64,000 nt of DNA from Catenuloplanes niger (GTDB taxonomy: Bacteria; Actinomycetota; Actinomycetes; Mycobacteriales; Micromonosporaceae). Shown in pieces: positions 34,676-43,671 of this stretch. Below the pieces are notes generated by a model that was not told the origin of the DNA, did no database searches, and saw nothing but the letters and a program-made list of their open reading frames with translations. Each line of letters begins with the position of its first letter. Position 1 is the first letter of the stretch. The position numbers were made by a program, and so were the translations under genes. Where the stretch lies: positions 8,418,501 through 8,482,500 of the forward strand of contig NZ_JAVDYC010000001.1 in assembly GCF_031458255.1 (NCBI RefSeq). The letters run 5' to 3'.

Positions 34676-34745
34676 GATGGTCCTCTGTGTGCCTGGAGGG
34701 GTGGGGCACCGGTTCGGCTACCCCACCCGCCGGGGCACAAACCGG

Positions 34746-36161
34746 TTACGCGGGTACGGGGTTGCGGGCCGTGGCGTAGGCGGCGGAGCCGATCAGCTCC
34801 ATCGAGACCTTCAGGCGCTCCAGGCTGATGTTCTTGGCGATCGTGTCCTCGGGGCTGTGGTACGGCGGTTCGAGGATCGCCGGGGACTCCTCGCCGCGCC
34901 AGGAGAAGTTCGCGGACGCGATGCCGACCTCCTGGAACGACTGGTGGTCGCTGGAGCCGCGCAGCGTGACCGGGGAGATCCGCGGCGCGTAGCCGAGGCG
35001 TTCCGCGGCGGCGGCCACCTCGTCCGTCGCCCGGTTGGCCAGGCCGGTGAAGGAGAGCAGCCAGTAGCGGGTGGCCGGGTTCCAGCTGGTGGCGACCATG
35101 TCGTTCTGGAACACGGCGACGATCCGGTCCCGTTCGGCCTGCGGCAGCTGCGCCACGTAGTAGCGGGAACCGATCAGGCCCTGCTCCTCCGAGCCCCACA
35201 GCCCGAACCGGAGCGTCGCGTTGACCGGCAGCCGGCGCAGCACCCGGGCCAGTTCCAGGTTGAGGACGGTGCCGGAGCCGTCGTCGTTCGCGCCGGGCGC
35301 GCCGATCACGGTGTCGTAGTGCGCGCTGACCATGACGACCGGGCCGGTGCCGTCGCCCGTGCGCCGCTCCGCGAGCACGTTGTGCGAGGTCAGGCCGCGG
35401 TGCGCGGTGGTGGTGACGGTGAGCTTGCGCAGCCGGCCGGCGGTCAGCAGCGCGCGCAGCCGGTGCTTCTGCGCCTGGGCCACGCCGACCACCGGGATCG
35501 GCACCGGCGTGGTCGCGGACCCGGGCAGCGTGGGGCTGAACGCGGACGCGCGCCGCGGCTCGACCAGGTCGGCGGGCAGGAAGATCACGGCCGCGGCGCC
35601 GCGGGCGACCGCGAGCGCGACCACGGCCTCCCGGTTCGCGGCCACGTAGTCGACCAGCAGGATCGTGCGGCGCACGGTCTCCGGGTAGTCGGCGGGGCCG
35701 CCCGCGCCGGCGTCCAGCACCTCGCCGCGCACCGTGCCACCCAGGCCGCCCTGCGGCGACGCGCCGGCCTGCCAGCACAGGTCGCGGGGCAGGCCGCCGG
35801 GCGCGTCCAGGTCGGCGAGGAACTTGTCCGCGACCGGGAACGGCTGGAGCGTGGTGTCGTAGCCGAGCCGGTCCAGGGTGTGCGCTATGTAGTCGGCCGC
35901 GCGTTTCTCCGAGCGGGTGCCACCGATCCGCGGGCCGATGCCCTCGGACAGCACGCGCAGGTGCTCGAGCGCGCGGCGGGCGGACACCTCGCCGGCCACC
36001 CGGCGGTCTCCCGGGGTCAGCGCCGGCGGGCGGACCGCGCCGGGCCGCTGGTCGCCGACCGCCCAGGCGGGGGCGGGCAGCGCGACGCCGGCGGCGCCAC
36101 CGGCCGCGAGCGCCAGCATCCGGCGGCGGCTGAGAAAGGACTTCGAGGCTGGGGTTTCCAA
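34746..36161 (-). CDS. Tat-exported M28-family zinc aminopeptidase (paralogue 1)
   Basis: 471 residues. TTG 36161 lies 4 bases behind AGGAGG. A Tat signal (SRRRMLALAAGG...PAPAWA) covers residues about 11-34. The zinc peptidase part shows all M28 ligands: His in SAHYDTV, Asp in PGANDDGSG, Glu-Glu in GSEEQGL, Asp in VFQNDM and His in PPYHSPED. A PA domain is inserted between the N-terminal part and the catalytic core. Exported aminopeptidase, probably scavenging peptides. A close paralogue lies at 55760-57145 with the same promoter motif. Confidence 0.92.
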   Translation of the reverse strand: METPASKSFLSRRRMLALAAGGAAGVALPAPAWAVGDQRPGAVRPPALTPGDRRVAGEVSARRALEHLRVLSEGIGPRIGGTRSEKRAADYIAHTLDRLGYDTTLQPFPVADKFLADLDAPGGLPRDLCWQAGASPQGGLGGTVRGEVLDAGAGGPADYPETVRRTILLVDYVAANREAVVALAVARGAAAVIFLPADLVEPRRASAFSPTLPGSATTPVPIPVVGVAQAQKHRLRALLTAGRLRKLTVTTTAHRGLTSHNVLAERRTGDGTGPVVMVSAHYDTVIGAPGANDDGSGTVLNLELARVLRRLPVNATLRFGLWGSEEQGLIGSRYYVAQLPQAERDRIVAVFQNDMVATSWNPATRYWLLSFTGLANRATDEVAAAAERLGYAPRISPVTLRGSSDHQSFQEVGIASANFSWRGEESPAILEPPYHSPEDTIAKNISLERLKVSMELIGSAAYATARNPVPA

Positions 36162-36200
36162 GGCTCCTCCTGGATCCGGGGGCGGGTGACCACCACAGGA

Positions 36201-36210
36201 AGAGACTAGG
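36201..36210 (-). promoter_or_regulatory. Promoter motif shared by both M28 peptidase genes
   Basis: AGAGACTAGG (plus strand) reads CCTAGTCTCT on the minus strand, with TAGTCT matching the TANNNT form of a -10 box, 40 bases before the start codon. The same 10 bases occur 33 bases before the start of the paralogue (57178-57187), and the flanking sequence is also alike. Confidence 0.5.
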
Positions 36211-36350
36211 GTCGATCTTGATGCCGGTCTATTACATGTCTGAGAATTGCACGGTACGACAAAGGGGCTAGCCTCCTAGGATGCGCTACGCGCGGTGGCG
36301 TGCGGCACGCGGGCGCGCAAGGGGTGGGGCAGTGGGAGGTCGTGCATGGG

Positions 36351-36806
36351 TCAGCGGTCGCGCAGCCGGTCGCGCAGCGCCGCGGCGATCTCGCCGGCCG
36401 CGGTGAGCTGTTCCGGCGTGAGCGCGTCGACGAACAGCTCCCGGACCACCCGCAGGTGCGGGATGGTCGCCGCGTGGAACGCCGCGCCCCCGTCCGGCGT
36501 CATCACGATCAGCGCGCCGCGGTTGTCGCCCGGCGCGCCGGTGCGGGTGATCAGGCCGCGCCGTTCCATCCGGCCGAGGTGGTGCGAGAGCCGGCTGCGT
36601 TCCCAGCCCACCCGGGTGGCCAGCTCGGAGGAGCGCAGGCGGGTGTCCGGCGCCTCGCTGAGCGTGAGCAGCACGGTGTAGTCGCCGGCGCCGAGGCCGG
36701 TGTCGTCGTGCAGGCGGCCGGTCACCCGGGTGCGCAGGGCCTCGGTGGCCTCGATGAACTCGCGCCAGATGTGCAGCTCGTCACGATCGGGCAGTTTGCG
36801 GGGCAT
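36351..36806 (-). CDS. MarR-family transcriptional regulator
   Basis: 151 residues with the MarR winged helix: GLGAGDYTVLLTLSEAPDTR, LRSSELATRVGWERSRLSHH, LGRMERRGLITR and the wing GDNRGALIVMTPDG. Divergent from the monooxygenase operon; two MarR-type boxes lie between them at 36826-36861, so it probably represses itself and that operon, with a small phenolic or oxidant ligand as in other MarR proteins (inference). Confidence 0.92.
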   Translation of the reverse strand: MPRKLPDRDELHIWREFIEATEALRTRVTGRLHDDTGLGAGDYTVLLTLSEAPDTRLRSSELATRVGWERSRLSHHLGRMERRGLITRTGAPGDNRGALIVMTPDGGAAFHAATIPHLRVVRELFVDALTPEQLTAAGEIAAALRDRLRDR

Positions 36807-36825
36807 AAAGCTCGACCTCCGGTAG

Positions 36826-36861
36826 TTGACGTGTCCATCATAGCAACGATTGACGTGTCAA
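36826..36861. promoter_or_regulatory. Two MarR-type boxes
   Basis: TTGACGTGTCAA at 36850-36861 is an inverted repeat (TTGAC/GTCAA around GT). A near copy, TTGACGTGTCCA, lies at 36826-36837. The starts are 24 bases apart. Both lie between the divergent MarR and monooxygenase genes. Confidence 0.65.
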
Positions 36862-36881
36862 TGACCTCGGAGGGCAGCGCC

Positions 36882-37907
36882 ATGATTCTCGGACTGGACA
36901 CGTTCGGCGACGTCCCGGAGGACGACCACGGCACGCTGGTGTCGCACGCGACCGCCGTCCGGCAGGTCGTCGAGGAGGCCGTGCTCGCCGACCAGCTCGG
37001 CGTGGACGTGATCGCGCTCGGCGAACACCACCGCCCGGAGTACTCGATCTCCACGCCGGAGACCGTGCTGGCCGGCATCGCCACCCGCACCGAGCGGATC
37101 GGGCTCGCGTCCGGCGTGACCGTGCTCAGCTCGGACGACCCGGTCCGGGTGTTCCAGCGGTTCGCGACCGTGGACGCGCTCTCCGGCGGCCGGGCGCAGC
37201 CGATCCTCGGGCGCGGCTCGTTCACCGAGTCGTTCCCGCTGTTCGGCTACGACATGAGCAAGTACGACGTGCTGTTCGAGGAGAAGCTCGACCTGTTCGT
37301 CAAGCTCCTCGACGAGAACCCGGTCACCTGGAAGGGCACCACCCGGCCCGCGCTGGAGGACATGGACGTGTTCCCGAAGACCGAGTCCGGGCGGATGGAC
37401 GCCTGGGTCGGCGTCGGTGGTTCGCCGCAGTCGGTGGTCCGTACCGCGCAGCACGGCCTGAAGTTGATGCTGGCCATCATCGGTGGCGCGCCGGAGCGGT
37501 TCGCGCCGTACGTCGACCTCTACCGGCGGGCCGCGGAGCAGCTCGGCACGGCCGCGCACCCGGTCGGCATGCACTCGCCCGGCTTCGTCGCGGACACCGA
37601 CGAGGCGGCGAAGGAGCTGTTCTACCCGCACTACAAGGTGCAGCGGGACCGGATCGGTGCGCTGCGCGGGTGGCCGCCGCTGCGCCGCGCGGAGTTCGAC
37701 CACGAGGTGGAGCACGGGTCGCTCTACATCGGCGCGCCGGAGACGGTGGCCCGTAAGATCGCCCGCGCGGCGAAGGCGCTCGACGTGGGGCGCTTCGACC
37801 TCATCTACACCGTCGGCGCGCAGCCGGTCAGCGCGCGGCTGCGCGCGGTCGAGCTGCTCGGTTCCACGGTGTTCCCGATGGTTCGCGACATGATGACGGA
37901 GAAGTAG
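36882..37907 (+). CDS. LLM-class (luciferase-like) flavin-dependent oxidoreductase
   Basis: 341 residues from ATG 36882, behind GGAGGG. Luciferase-like TIM barrel: [11 protein letters not shown] at the start, [57 protein letters not shown] and [17 protein letters not shown]. Such enzymes use FMNH2 or F420H2. The next gene, two bases downstream, is of the NADPH:F420 reductase type, which favours an F420-dependent pair (inference). Probably controlled by the divergent MarR. Confidence 0.92.
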   Translation: MILGLDTFGDVPEDDHGTLVSHATAVRQVVEEAVLADQLGVDVIALGEHHRPEYSISTPETVLAGIATRTERIGLASGVTVLSSDDPVRVFQRFATVDALSGGRAQPILGRGSFTESFPLFGYDMSKYDVLFEEKLDLFVKLLDENPVTWKGTTRPALEDMDVFPKTESGRMDAWVGVGGSPQSVVRTAQHGLKLMLAIIGGAPERFAPYVDLYRRAAEQLGTAAHPVGMHSPGFVADTDEAAKELFYPHYKVQRDRIGALRGWPPLRRAEFDHEVEHGSLYIGAPETVARKIARAAKALDVGRFDLIYTVGAQPVSARLRAVELLGSTVFPMVRDMMTEK

Positions 37908-37909
37908 AG

Positions 37910-38587
37910 ATGACGACCCTGGGGATCCTCGGCGCGGGCAAGGTCGGCACGGTGCTGGCCCGGCTCGCGGTCGCGGCGGGTTACGACGTGCTGATCGCGG
38001 GTTCCGGCGACCCGGCGAAGATCCGGCTGATCGTGGAGATCCTGACGCCGGGCGCGGTCGCGGTCTCCGGGGCCGAGGCGGCCGCGCGTGCCGACGTCGT
38101 GGTGCTGGCGCTGCCGCTCGGGAAGTACCGGTCGGTGCCGGCGGACGCGTTGCGCGGCAAGCTGGTGATCGACGCGATGAACTACTGGTGGGAGGTCGAC
38201 GGTGTGCGCGACGACCTCACCGACCCGCGCACGTCGTCGAGCGAGACGGTGGCGTCGTTCCTGACCGGTGCCCGCGTGGTGAAGGCGTTCAACCACATGG
38301 GCTACCACGATCTGGAGGAGGGTGCGCTGCCGGCCGGCGCGCCGGGGCGGCGGGCGATCGCGATCGCCGGCGCGGCGGACGACGCGGCGGAGGTGGCGGC
38401 GCTGGTCGACGCGCTCGGCTTCGACCCCGTGCTCGCCGGGCCGCTGGCCGAGGGGGTGCGGATGGAGCCCGGCACGGAACTGTTCGGCGCGAACGTGGAC
38501 GCGGCCGAGGTGCGGGCGATGCTGGACCGGTTCGCCGGCTCCGAGCGCGGCCGGGTGGTGACGGCGGCGCGCGCCGGGACGGTCTGA
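37910..38587 (+). CDS. NADPH-dependent F420 reductase-type oxidoreductase
   Basis: 225 residues. Starts [20 protein letters not shown], a Rossmann GxGxxG loop, then [29 protein letters not shown] and [17 protein letters not shown], which are landmarks of the F420-dependent NADP reductase / ProC-like group (COG2085). It starts two bases after the monooxygenase stop, so it is co-transcribed and likely supplies or recycles reduced cofactor. A hairpin at 38592-38620 ends the operon. Confidence 0.88.
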   Translation: MTTLGILGAGKVGTVLARLAVAAGYDVLIAGSGDPAKIRLIVEILTPGAVAVSGAEAAARADVVVLALPLGKYRSVPADALRGKLVIDAMNYWWEVDGVRDDLTDPRTSSSETVASFLTGARVVKAFNHMGYHDLEEGALPAGAPGRRAIAIAGAADDAAEVAALVDALGFDPVLAGPLAEGVRMEPGTELFGANVDAAEVRAMLDRFAGSERGRVVTAARAGTV

Positions 38588-38591
38588 GCGG

Positions 38592-38620
38592 GCGGGCGGT
38601 GGCGTCGCGCCGCCGCCCGC
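38592..38620. terminator. Bidirectional terminator
   Basis: Arms of 12 bases (38592-38603 and 38609-38620) with one G-T type pair and a 5-base loop, between the convergent reductase (plus) and acetyltransferase (minus) genes. Confidence 0.65.
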
Positions 38621-38626
38621 CGCCGG

Positions 38627-39085
38627 TCAGCCGATCTCGCGGGTGAGGTAGACGCCGAGCGGGTGCACCGGGTACGGCCCGAACGTCTCGATCCGCCGGT
38701 AGCCCGCCCGCTCGTAGAAGCGGATCGCGTCCGGTTGCCGCACGGTGGTCGCCATCCGGACGGTGGCCACGCCGCGGGCGCGGGCCCGGTCCTCCAGCGC
38801 GCGCAGGATCGCGGTGGACGCGCCGGTGCCACGCGCCTCCGGTGCCACGTACATGCGTTTCACCTCGGCCGTGCCGTCGTCCAGCAGGCGCAGCGCGCCA
38901 CAGCCGACCGCCGCGCCGGCCGCGTCCCGGGCGACGACGAACGCGTCGACGTTCTCCGCGGTCGGCTCGACCGGTTCGCGTTCCTGGACGTCGCTGAAGA
39001 GCGCGAACAGCTCCGCGCCCATCGCCGCGCGCAGTCGCACGCCCTCCGCGTCGTCGAACGGCACGTCCACAATGGTCGTCGTCAT
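38627..39085 (-). CDS. GNAT-family N-acetyltransferase
   Basis: 152 residues from ATG 39085. Acetyl-CoA loop in VAPEARGTGASTAILRALEDRA (R-x-x-G-x-G/A), preceded by the strand AEVKRMYV, and the closing RFYERAGYRRIETFG. Substrate unknown. A dyad with 7-base arms lies 15 bases upstream of the start (39100-39116). Confidence 0.9.
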   Translation of the reverse strand: MTTTIVDVPFDDAEGVRLRAAMGAELFALFSDVQEREPVEPTAENVDAFVVARDAAGAAVGCGALRLLDDGTAEVKRMYVAPEARGTGASTAILRALEDRARARGVATVRMATTVRQPDAIRFYERAGYRRIETFGPYPVHPLGVYLTREIG

Positions 39086-39099
39086 GACTCTCCGATCAG

Positions 39100-39116
39100 T
39101 TCACGCTGTGCGTGAA
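39100..39116. promoter_or_regulatory. Inverted repeat before the GNAT gene
   Basis: TTCACGC (39100-39106) and GCGTGAA (39110-39116) around TGT, just upstream of the acetyltransferase start, with GATCAG flanking on both sides. Operator candidate. Confidence 0.45.
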
Positions 39117-39181
39117 AGATCAGAACAGTCCGCCGGGGTACGCCGGAAATGCCGATCGGGCTGGACGCCCATGCCGGGGGA

Positions 39182-39240
39182 GCATGTCCCCGGGCTGCTT
39201 GTCCCCGGGCGGCTTGTCCCCGAGTCGCTTTCCCCGGGCT
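39182..39240. repeat. Four copies of a 15-base tandem repeat
   Basis: Units like GCTTGTCCCCGGGCG at 39182-39196, 39197-39211, 39212-39226 and a 14-base copy at 39227-39240, in the intergenic DNA upstream of the small exported peptide and moxR genes. No coding frame explains them. Confidence 0.65.
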
Positions 39241-39345
39241 TTCGGTCCGGTCTGGTGGCATGTGAGCACGCGGGCGCCCAGCGGTGTCCCCAGCAATCCC
39301 GCCGGGTGCCCGCCTTCACCGCCTACCGGAAGGCAGAGGACGCAC

Positions 39346-39522
39346 ATGCGCATCACCACCCTGATCGGACTGGCCGGTGCCGGCGTGGCGACCGCCGCGG
39401 CCGTGGTGCTCGGTTCCGCCGCGCTCGCGGCCGAGCCGGTGCCCGGGACCGTGGCCCGGATTGTCGTCGTCGACACCACGCCGACCGACTGCCCCGCCGA
39501 GTCGAGCCGGGCGGCGCTGTGA
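39346..39522 (+). CDS. Small exported peptide upstream of moxR, 58 residues
   Basis: Starts at ATG 39346. The first 28 residues are a signal peptide (MRITTLIGLAGAGVATAAAV, ending SAALAAEP). The mature part is only about 30 residues, with one cysteine (TDCPAE). Its TGA overlaps the GTG start of moxR (GTGA, 39519-39522), so it is translated with that gene. I do not recognise a family. It may simply be a coupled leader gene or a short secreted factor. Confidence 0.55.
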   Translation: MRITTLIGLAGAGVATAAAVVLGSAALAAEPVPGTVARIVVVDTTPTDCPAESSRAAL

Positions 39523-40553
39523 CCGCGACCGCGGTGGAACTCACCGCGCACCAGGCCGCCGCCAAGCAGCTCGAACGGGTGCTGTTCGAGGTCAAGCGCG
39601 TGATCGTCGGACAGGACACGCTGGTCGAGCGGCTGCTCGTGGCGTTGCTCGCGGAGGGGCACCTGCTGCTCGAGGGCGTGCCCGGCGTGGCGAAGACGCT
39701 CGCGGCGGAGACGCTCGCCACCGCGGTCGGCGGCACGTTCGCCCGGATCCAGTTCACCCCGGACCTGGTGCCGTCCGACATCCTCGGCACCCGCGTCTAC
39801 CGCGCGTCCCGCGAGGAGTTCGACGTCGAGCCCGGCCCGGTGATGGCCAACCTGGTCCTCGCCGACGAGATCAACCGGGCGCCCGCGAAGGTCCAGTCCG
39901 CGCTGCTGGAGGTGATGGCGGAACGCCAGGTCTCGATCGGCGGCCGCCGCCACCCGCTGCCCGCGCCGTTCGCGGTCCTGGCCACGCAGAACCCGATCGA
40001 GTCGGAGGGCGTCTACCCACTGCCCGAGGCACAGCGGGACCGGTTCCTGATGAAGGTCGTGGTCGGCTACCCCACCGAGGAGGACGAGCTCGGCATCCTC
40101 TACCGGATGGGCGCCGACCGCCCGTCCGCGCACCCGGTCCTCGACCCGGCCCGGCTGGTCGCGTTGCAGCGCCTGGCCCGCGGCGTCTTCGTCCACCACG
40201 CGCTCGCCGAGTACGTGGTCCGGCTGGTGATGGCCACCCGCAACCCGTCCCGGTTCGGCAAACCACAGATCACCCCGCTGCTCGGGTACGGTGCCAGCCC
40301 GCGCTCCACGCTCGGCCTGGTCGCCGCGGCACGCGCCCTGGCGCTGGTCCGCGGCCGGGACTACGTGCTGCCGTCCGACGTCGGGGAGATCGCCGTCGAC
40401 GTGCTCGCCCACCGGCTCGTGCTCTCCTTCGACGCGGTGGCGGACGGCGTCGACCCGGCCGCGCTGGTCCGCGAGCTGATCGCGGCGGTGCCGGTCCCGC
40501 GGATCGCGCCGGCCCGCCAGGACGACGGCCACGGTCTCGGCGCCGCCGCATGA
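39519..40553 (+). CDS. MoxR-type AAA+ ATPase
   Basis: 344 residues from GTG 39519. Walker A-type loop LLLEGVPGVAKTLAAETLA, Walker B LVLADEINRAPAK, sensor region FAVLATQNPIESEGVYPLPEAQRDRF and the C-terminal lid, all standard for MoxR. These ATPases act as chaperones that insert metals or assemble VWA-containing complexes. The gene is overlapped by the DUF58 gene (ATGA) and followed by a VWA gene, the classical MoxR-DUF58-VWA unit. Confidence 0.95.
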   Translation: MTATAVELTAHQAAAKQLERVLFEVKRVIVGQDTLVERLLVALLAEGHLLLEGVPGVAKTLAAETLATAVGGTFARIQFTPDLVPSDILGTRVYRASREEFDVEPGPVMANLVLADEINRAPAKVQSALLEVMAERQVSIGGRRHPLPAPFAVLATQNPIESEGVYPLPEAQRDRFLMKVVVGYPTEEDELGILYRMGADRPSAHPVLDPARLVALQRLARGVFVHHALAEYVVRLVMATRNPSRFGKPQITPLLGYGASPRSTLGLVAAARALALVRGRDYVLPSDVGEIAVDVLAHRLVLSFDAVADGVDPAALVRELIAAVPVPRIAPARQDDGHGLGAAA

Positions 40554-41608
40554 CCGCGCGGGACGCCACGGTGCGTGGCGGGCTCGCGACCTCGGAGCGG
40601 CGGCTGCGGCGGCTGGAGCTGACCGTGATCCGGCGTCTCGACGGGCTGCTGCGCGGCGACCACCTCGGGCTGCTGCCGGGCCACGGCAGCGAACCGGCCG
40701 GCAGCCGCGAGTACCGGGCGGGCGAGGACGACGTGCGCCGGATGGACTGGGCGGTCACCGCGCGGACCGGGACCGCGCACGTGCGCACCACCGAGGCCGA
40801 CCGGGAGCTGTCCACCTGGGTCCTGGTCGACGGCACGCCGAGCATGGACTTCGGCACGGCCGCGCTGACGAAGCGGGAACTGGCGTTGATCGCGGTGGCC
40901 GCGGTCGGTCATCTCACCGCCCGGTCCGGCAACCGGATCGGCGCGCACCTGCTGCGGGCCGGCGACGTCCGGCGGTTCCCGGCCCGGGCCGGCCGCGCCC
41001 ACCTGAACGCGTTGCTGCGCGCGCTGATGTCCGGCGTACCGGCCGGTCCCGGTTCGCCGGCCACCGCCGGCGCCCGGCCGGGAACCGGTGGGCACCCCGG
41101 CTCCCGGCCGGGCACCGGCCCTTCGGCGGCGAGTGCCGGTGGAGGTGGCGGGATGTCGCTGGCCGACGGGATCGACGGGTTGCGGCGGGGCGCGCGGCGG
41201 CGTGGGCTGGCCGTGGTCGTCTCCGACTTCCTGGACGGCGTGCCGGCCGGGCCGGGCGCGCCCGGCTGGGAGCGTCCGATGCGCCGCCTCGCCGCCACGC
41301 ACCAGGTGCTGGCCGTGGACATCGCCGACCCCCGCGAGCTGGAGCTGCCGGACGTCGGCCTGATCACGCTGACCGACCCGGAGACCGGCCGGGTCCGGGA
41401 GATCTCGACCGGCAGCCGCCGGCTGCGTGCCCGTTACGCCGCGGCCGCGGCCGAGCAGCGCGCCGCGATCCGCGACGCCCTCCGCCGGGCCGGTGCCGCG
41501 CATCTGCCGCTGCGCACCGACCGGGACTGGATCACGGACATCGTGCGGCACGTCCACGCCCACCGCCGCCTGGCCCGCGCCACCCGGCCGATGCCGGGCG
41601 TGCGATGA
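40550..41608 (+). CDS. DUF58 domain protein
   Basis: 352 residues. DUF58 core: GDHLGLLPGHGSEPAGSREY, then RAGEDDVRRMDWAVTART, ADRELSTWVLVDGTPSMDFGTA, with a VWA-like DGTPSM. A Gly/Pro/Ala-rich insert at about 165-205 is poorly conserved in composition. The family works with MoxR; some members bind metal or form co-chaperone complexes. Starts in an ATGA overlap with moxR. Confidence 0.92.
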   Translation: MTARDATVRGGLATSERRLRRLELTVIRRLDGLLRGDHLGLLPGHGSEPAGSREYRAGEDDVRRMDWAVTARTGTAHVRTTEADRELSTWVLVDGTPSMDFGTAALTKRELALIAVAAVGHLTARSGNRIGAHLLRAGDVRRFPARAGRAHLNALLRALMSGVPAGPGSPATAGARPGTGGHPGSRPGTGPSAASAGGGGGMSLADGIDGLRRGARRRGLAVVVSDFLDGVPAGPGAPGWERPMRRLAATHQVLAVDIADPRELELPDVGLITLTDPETGRVREISTGSRRLRARYAAAAAEQRAAIRDALRRAGAAHLPLRTDRDWITDIVRHVHAHRRLARATRPMPGVR

Positions 41609-41687
41609 CGGGCGTGCCGGGCGGCCCCGCGCGGCCGCCGGGCGCGCGCCGGGCGGATCGACCGACTCATCGGAGAGGGGACCGACG

Positions 41688-42662
41688 ATGACGTGGCAGT
41701 CACCGGAGCGGCTGTGGCTGCTGGCGGCGGTGCTGCTGCTGGCGGCCGGATATCTGGTCGTGCAGCGGCGCCGCGGCCGGTACGCGGTGCGCTTCACCAA
41801 CCTGGCCCTGCTCGACACGGTCGCGCCGAAGCGGCCGGGCTGGCGGCGGCACGTGCCGGCGAGCCTGTTCCTGGCCATGTGCGCGTTGCTCGTGGTCGGC
41901 TTCGCGCGGCCGTCGGACGAGGTGCGGGTGCCGCGGGAGCGGGCGACCGTGCTGATCGCGGTCGACGTGTCCGCGTCGATGGCGGCGACGGACGTGGCAC
42001 CGGACCGGCTGGCGTCGGCGAAGGCGGCCGCGCGGGAGTTCGCGGCCGGGCTGCCGGAGCAGTACAACGCCGGGCTGGTCGCGTTCGCCGGCACGGCCGC
42101 GGTCCTGGTGCCACCGGGCACGGACCGCGCCCGGCTGACCGCCGGCATCGACCGGATCGGCATGGAGTCGACCGGCCGCCCGGGCACGGCGATCGGCGAG
42201 GCGGTCGCCGCGTCCCTGGCCGCGGTCCAGAGCCTCGGCACCGGCGGCACCGGTGGGGACGACACCGACGGGCAGGTCCCGGCCCGGCTGGTGGTGCTCT
42301 CCGACGGGCAGAACACGGCGGGCCGGGCCCCGTCCGAGGCGGCGGCGGAGGCCGCCCGGCTCGGCATCCCGGTGGACACGATCGCGGTCGGCACCACGTC
42401 CGGCGACATCCAGCTCGAGGGGCGCAGCACCGCGGTGCCGGTCGACGGGCAGACGTTGCGGGCCGTCTCCGAGCAGACCGGCGGCCGGCACTTCGAGGCG
42501 GGCAGCGCGGACGAGCTGCGCGCGGTCTACGCGGACATCGGCAGCCTGGTCGGCTTCGAACTGGAACGTCAGGACGTCTCCTGGCGCTTCATCGGCGCCG
42601 GCCTGGTCCTCGCGCTGCTCGCGGCCGGCCTGTCGATGCTGTGGTTCTCCAGGCTTCCCTGA
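41688..42662 (+). CDS. Membrane VWA-domain protein
   Basis: 324 residues from ATG 41688, preceded by GGAGAGGGG. Two N-terminal hydrophobic helices (LWLLAAVLLLAAGYLVV; LFLAMCALLVVGFA) anchor a VWA domain with the MIDAS motif D-x-S-x-S in AVDVSASMAAT, followed by TAIGEAV and LVVLSDGQNTAG. A last helix (LVLALLAAGLSMLWF) ends the chain. Third gene of the MoxR-DUF58-VWA unit, probably the metal-binding partner at the membrane. Confidence 0.92.
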   Translation: MTWQSPERLWLLAAVLLLAAGYLVVQRRRGRYAVRFTNLALLDTVAPKRPGWRRHVPASLFLAMCALLVVGFARPSDEVRVPRERATVLIAVDVSASMAATDVAPDRLASAKAAAREFAAGLPEQYNAGLVAFAGTAAVLVPPGTDRARLTAGIDRIGMESTGRPGTAIGEAVAASLAAVQSLGTGGTGGDDTDGQVPARLVVLSDGQNTAGRAPSEAAAEAARLGIPVDTIAVGTTSGDIQLEGRSTAVPVDGQTLRAVSEQTGGRHFEAGSADELRAVYADIGSLVGFELERQDVSWRFIGAGLVLALLAAGLSMLWFSRLP

Positions 42663-42785
42663 GCACGGCGCGCGGGCCGGGTCGCCGCCCGGTGACGCGG
42701 TGCCCGCGGGTGAGTCAACACCCTCCAGTGACCAGGCTGGCCGCCGGCGAAGGGCGGCGCGGCCGATGCGGAAAGGACGGATGCG

Positions 42786-43661
42786 ATGTCGGTACCGACG
42801 ATCGGGCTCGGTGAGCCGCGTGGACCCGCCTTCGAGTCGCCCGGGGTCGCCGCCGGGGCGGACACGGCACCCCCGGAGGCGCGGGACGCGACGGCGAGCC
42901 GGCGCGCCGTACCGGTGAAGGGGTTGCTGGCGGGCCTGGTGGTGGTCGCGGTCTCCGCGGGGACGGGCGCGGCCGCCGGGACCGTCGCCGCGCGCGACGA
43001 CGACGCGGTGACCGCGGTCCCGGCACCGGCGCCCGGCGGCGGCGGGGGCGGGGCGGTGCCGGCGGATCTGGTCGGCGCGGCCGCGGCGGTGCTGCCCGGG
43101 GTCGTCTCCGTGCAGGTCAGGGGCGGGCGCGGGACCGCATCCGGCTCCGGGTTCGTCTTCGACGCGGCCGGGCACGTGGTGACGAACAGTCACGTCGTCG
43201 CGGACGGCGGCGCGATCAGCGTGGTCGGCCAGGATGGGCGGCGGCGGGACGCGGAGCTGGTCGGGCGCGATCCGGCCAGCGACATCGCGGTGCTGCGGGT
43301 CGACGGCGGGGCCGGGACACCGCTGCGGCTGGCGGCGGCGGGACACACCCGCGTGGGCGAGCCGGTGCTCGCGGTCGGGTCGCCGCTCGGGCTGTCCGGG
43401 ACGGTCACGGCCGGGATCGTCAGCGCGCTGGACCGCGAGGTGCGGCTCGGCGGCGCGGGCGGGCGGCGTACGGCGGTGCAGACGGACGCGTCCATCAACC
43501 CGGGCAACTCGGGTGGGCCGCTGGTGAACGCGCGCGGCGAGGTGGTGGGCGTGAACACGGCGATCGCCACGCTGGAGGGCGGCGGGTCGATCGGCATCGG
43601 GTTCGCGATCCCGATCGACCGGGCCGCGCAGGTCGCGCAGAGCATCATCCGCGCGGGATAG
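42786..43661 (+). CDS. HtrA/DegP-like serine protease lacking a PDZ domain
   Basis: 291 residues. Short cytoplasmic part, one membrane helix (GLLAGLVVVAVSAGTGAAAG, about 46-65), Gly/Pro linker, then a trypsin-like domain with the triad His in VTNSHVVAD, Asp in SDIAVLRVD and Ser in NPGNSGGPL. It ends right after the protease fold, so unlike DegP/PepD it has no PDZ domain. It is followed 10 bases later by a two-component system, as envelope-stress proteases often are (compare MprAB-PepD in mycobacteria), so it may be regulated with it. Confidence 0.9.
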   Translation: MSVPTIGLGEPRGPAFESPGVAAGADTAPPEARDATASRRAVPVKGLLAGLVVVAVSAGTGAAAGTVAARDDDAVTAVPAPAPGGGGGGAVPADLVGAAAAVLPGVVSVQVRGGRGTASGSGFVFDAAGHVVTNSHVVADGGAISVVGQDGRRRDAELVGRDPASDIAVLRVDGGAGTPLRLAAAGHTRVGEPVLAVGSPLGLSGTVTAGIVSALDREVRLGGAGGRRTAVQTDASINPGNSGGPLVNARGEVVGVNTAIATLEGGGSIGIGFAIPIDRAAQVAQSIIRAG

Positions 43662-43671
43662 CGTGGCGGCC

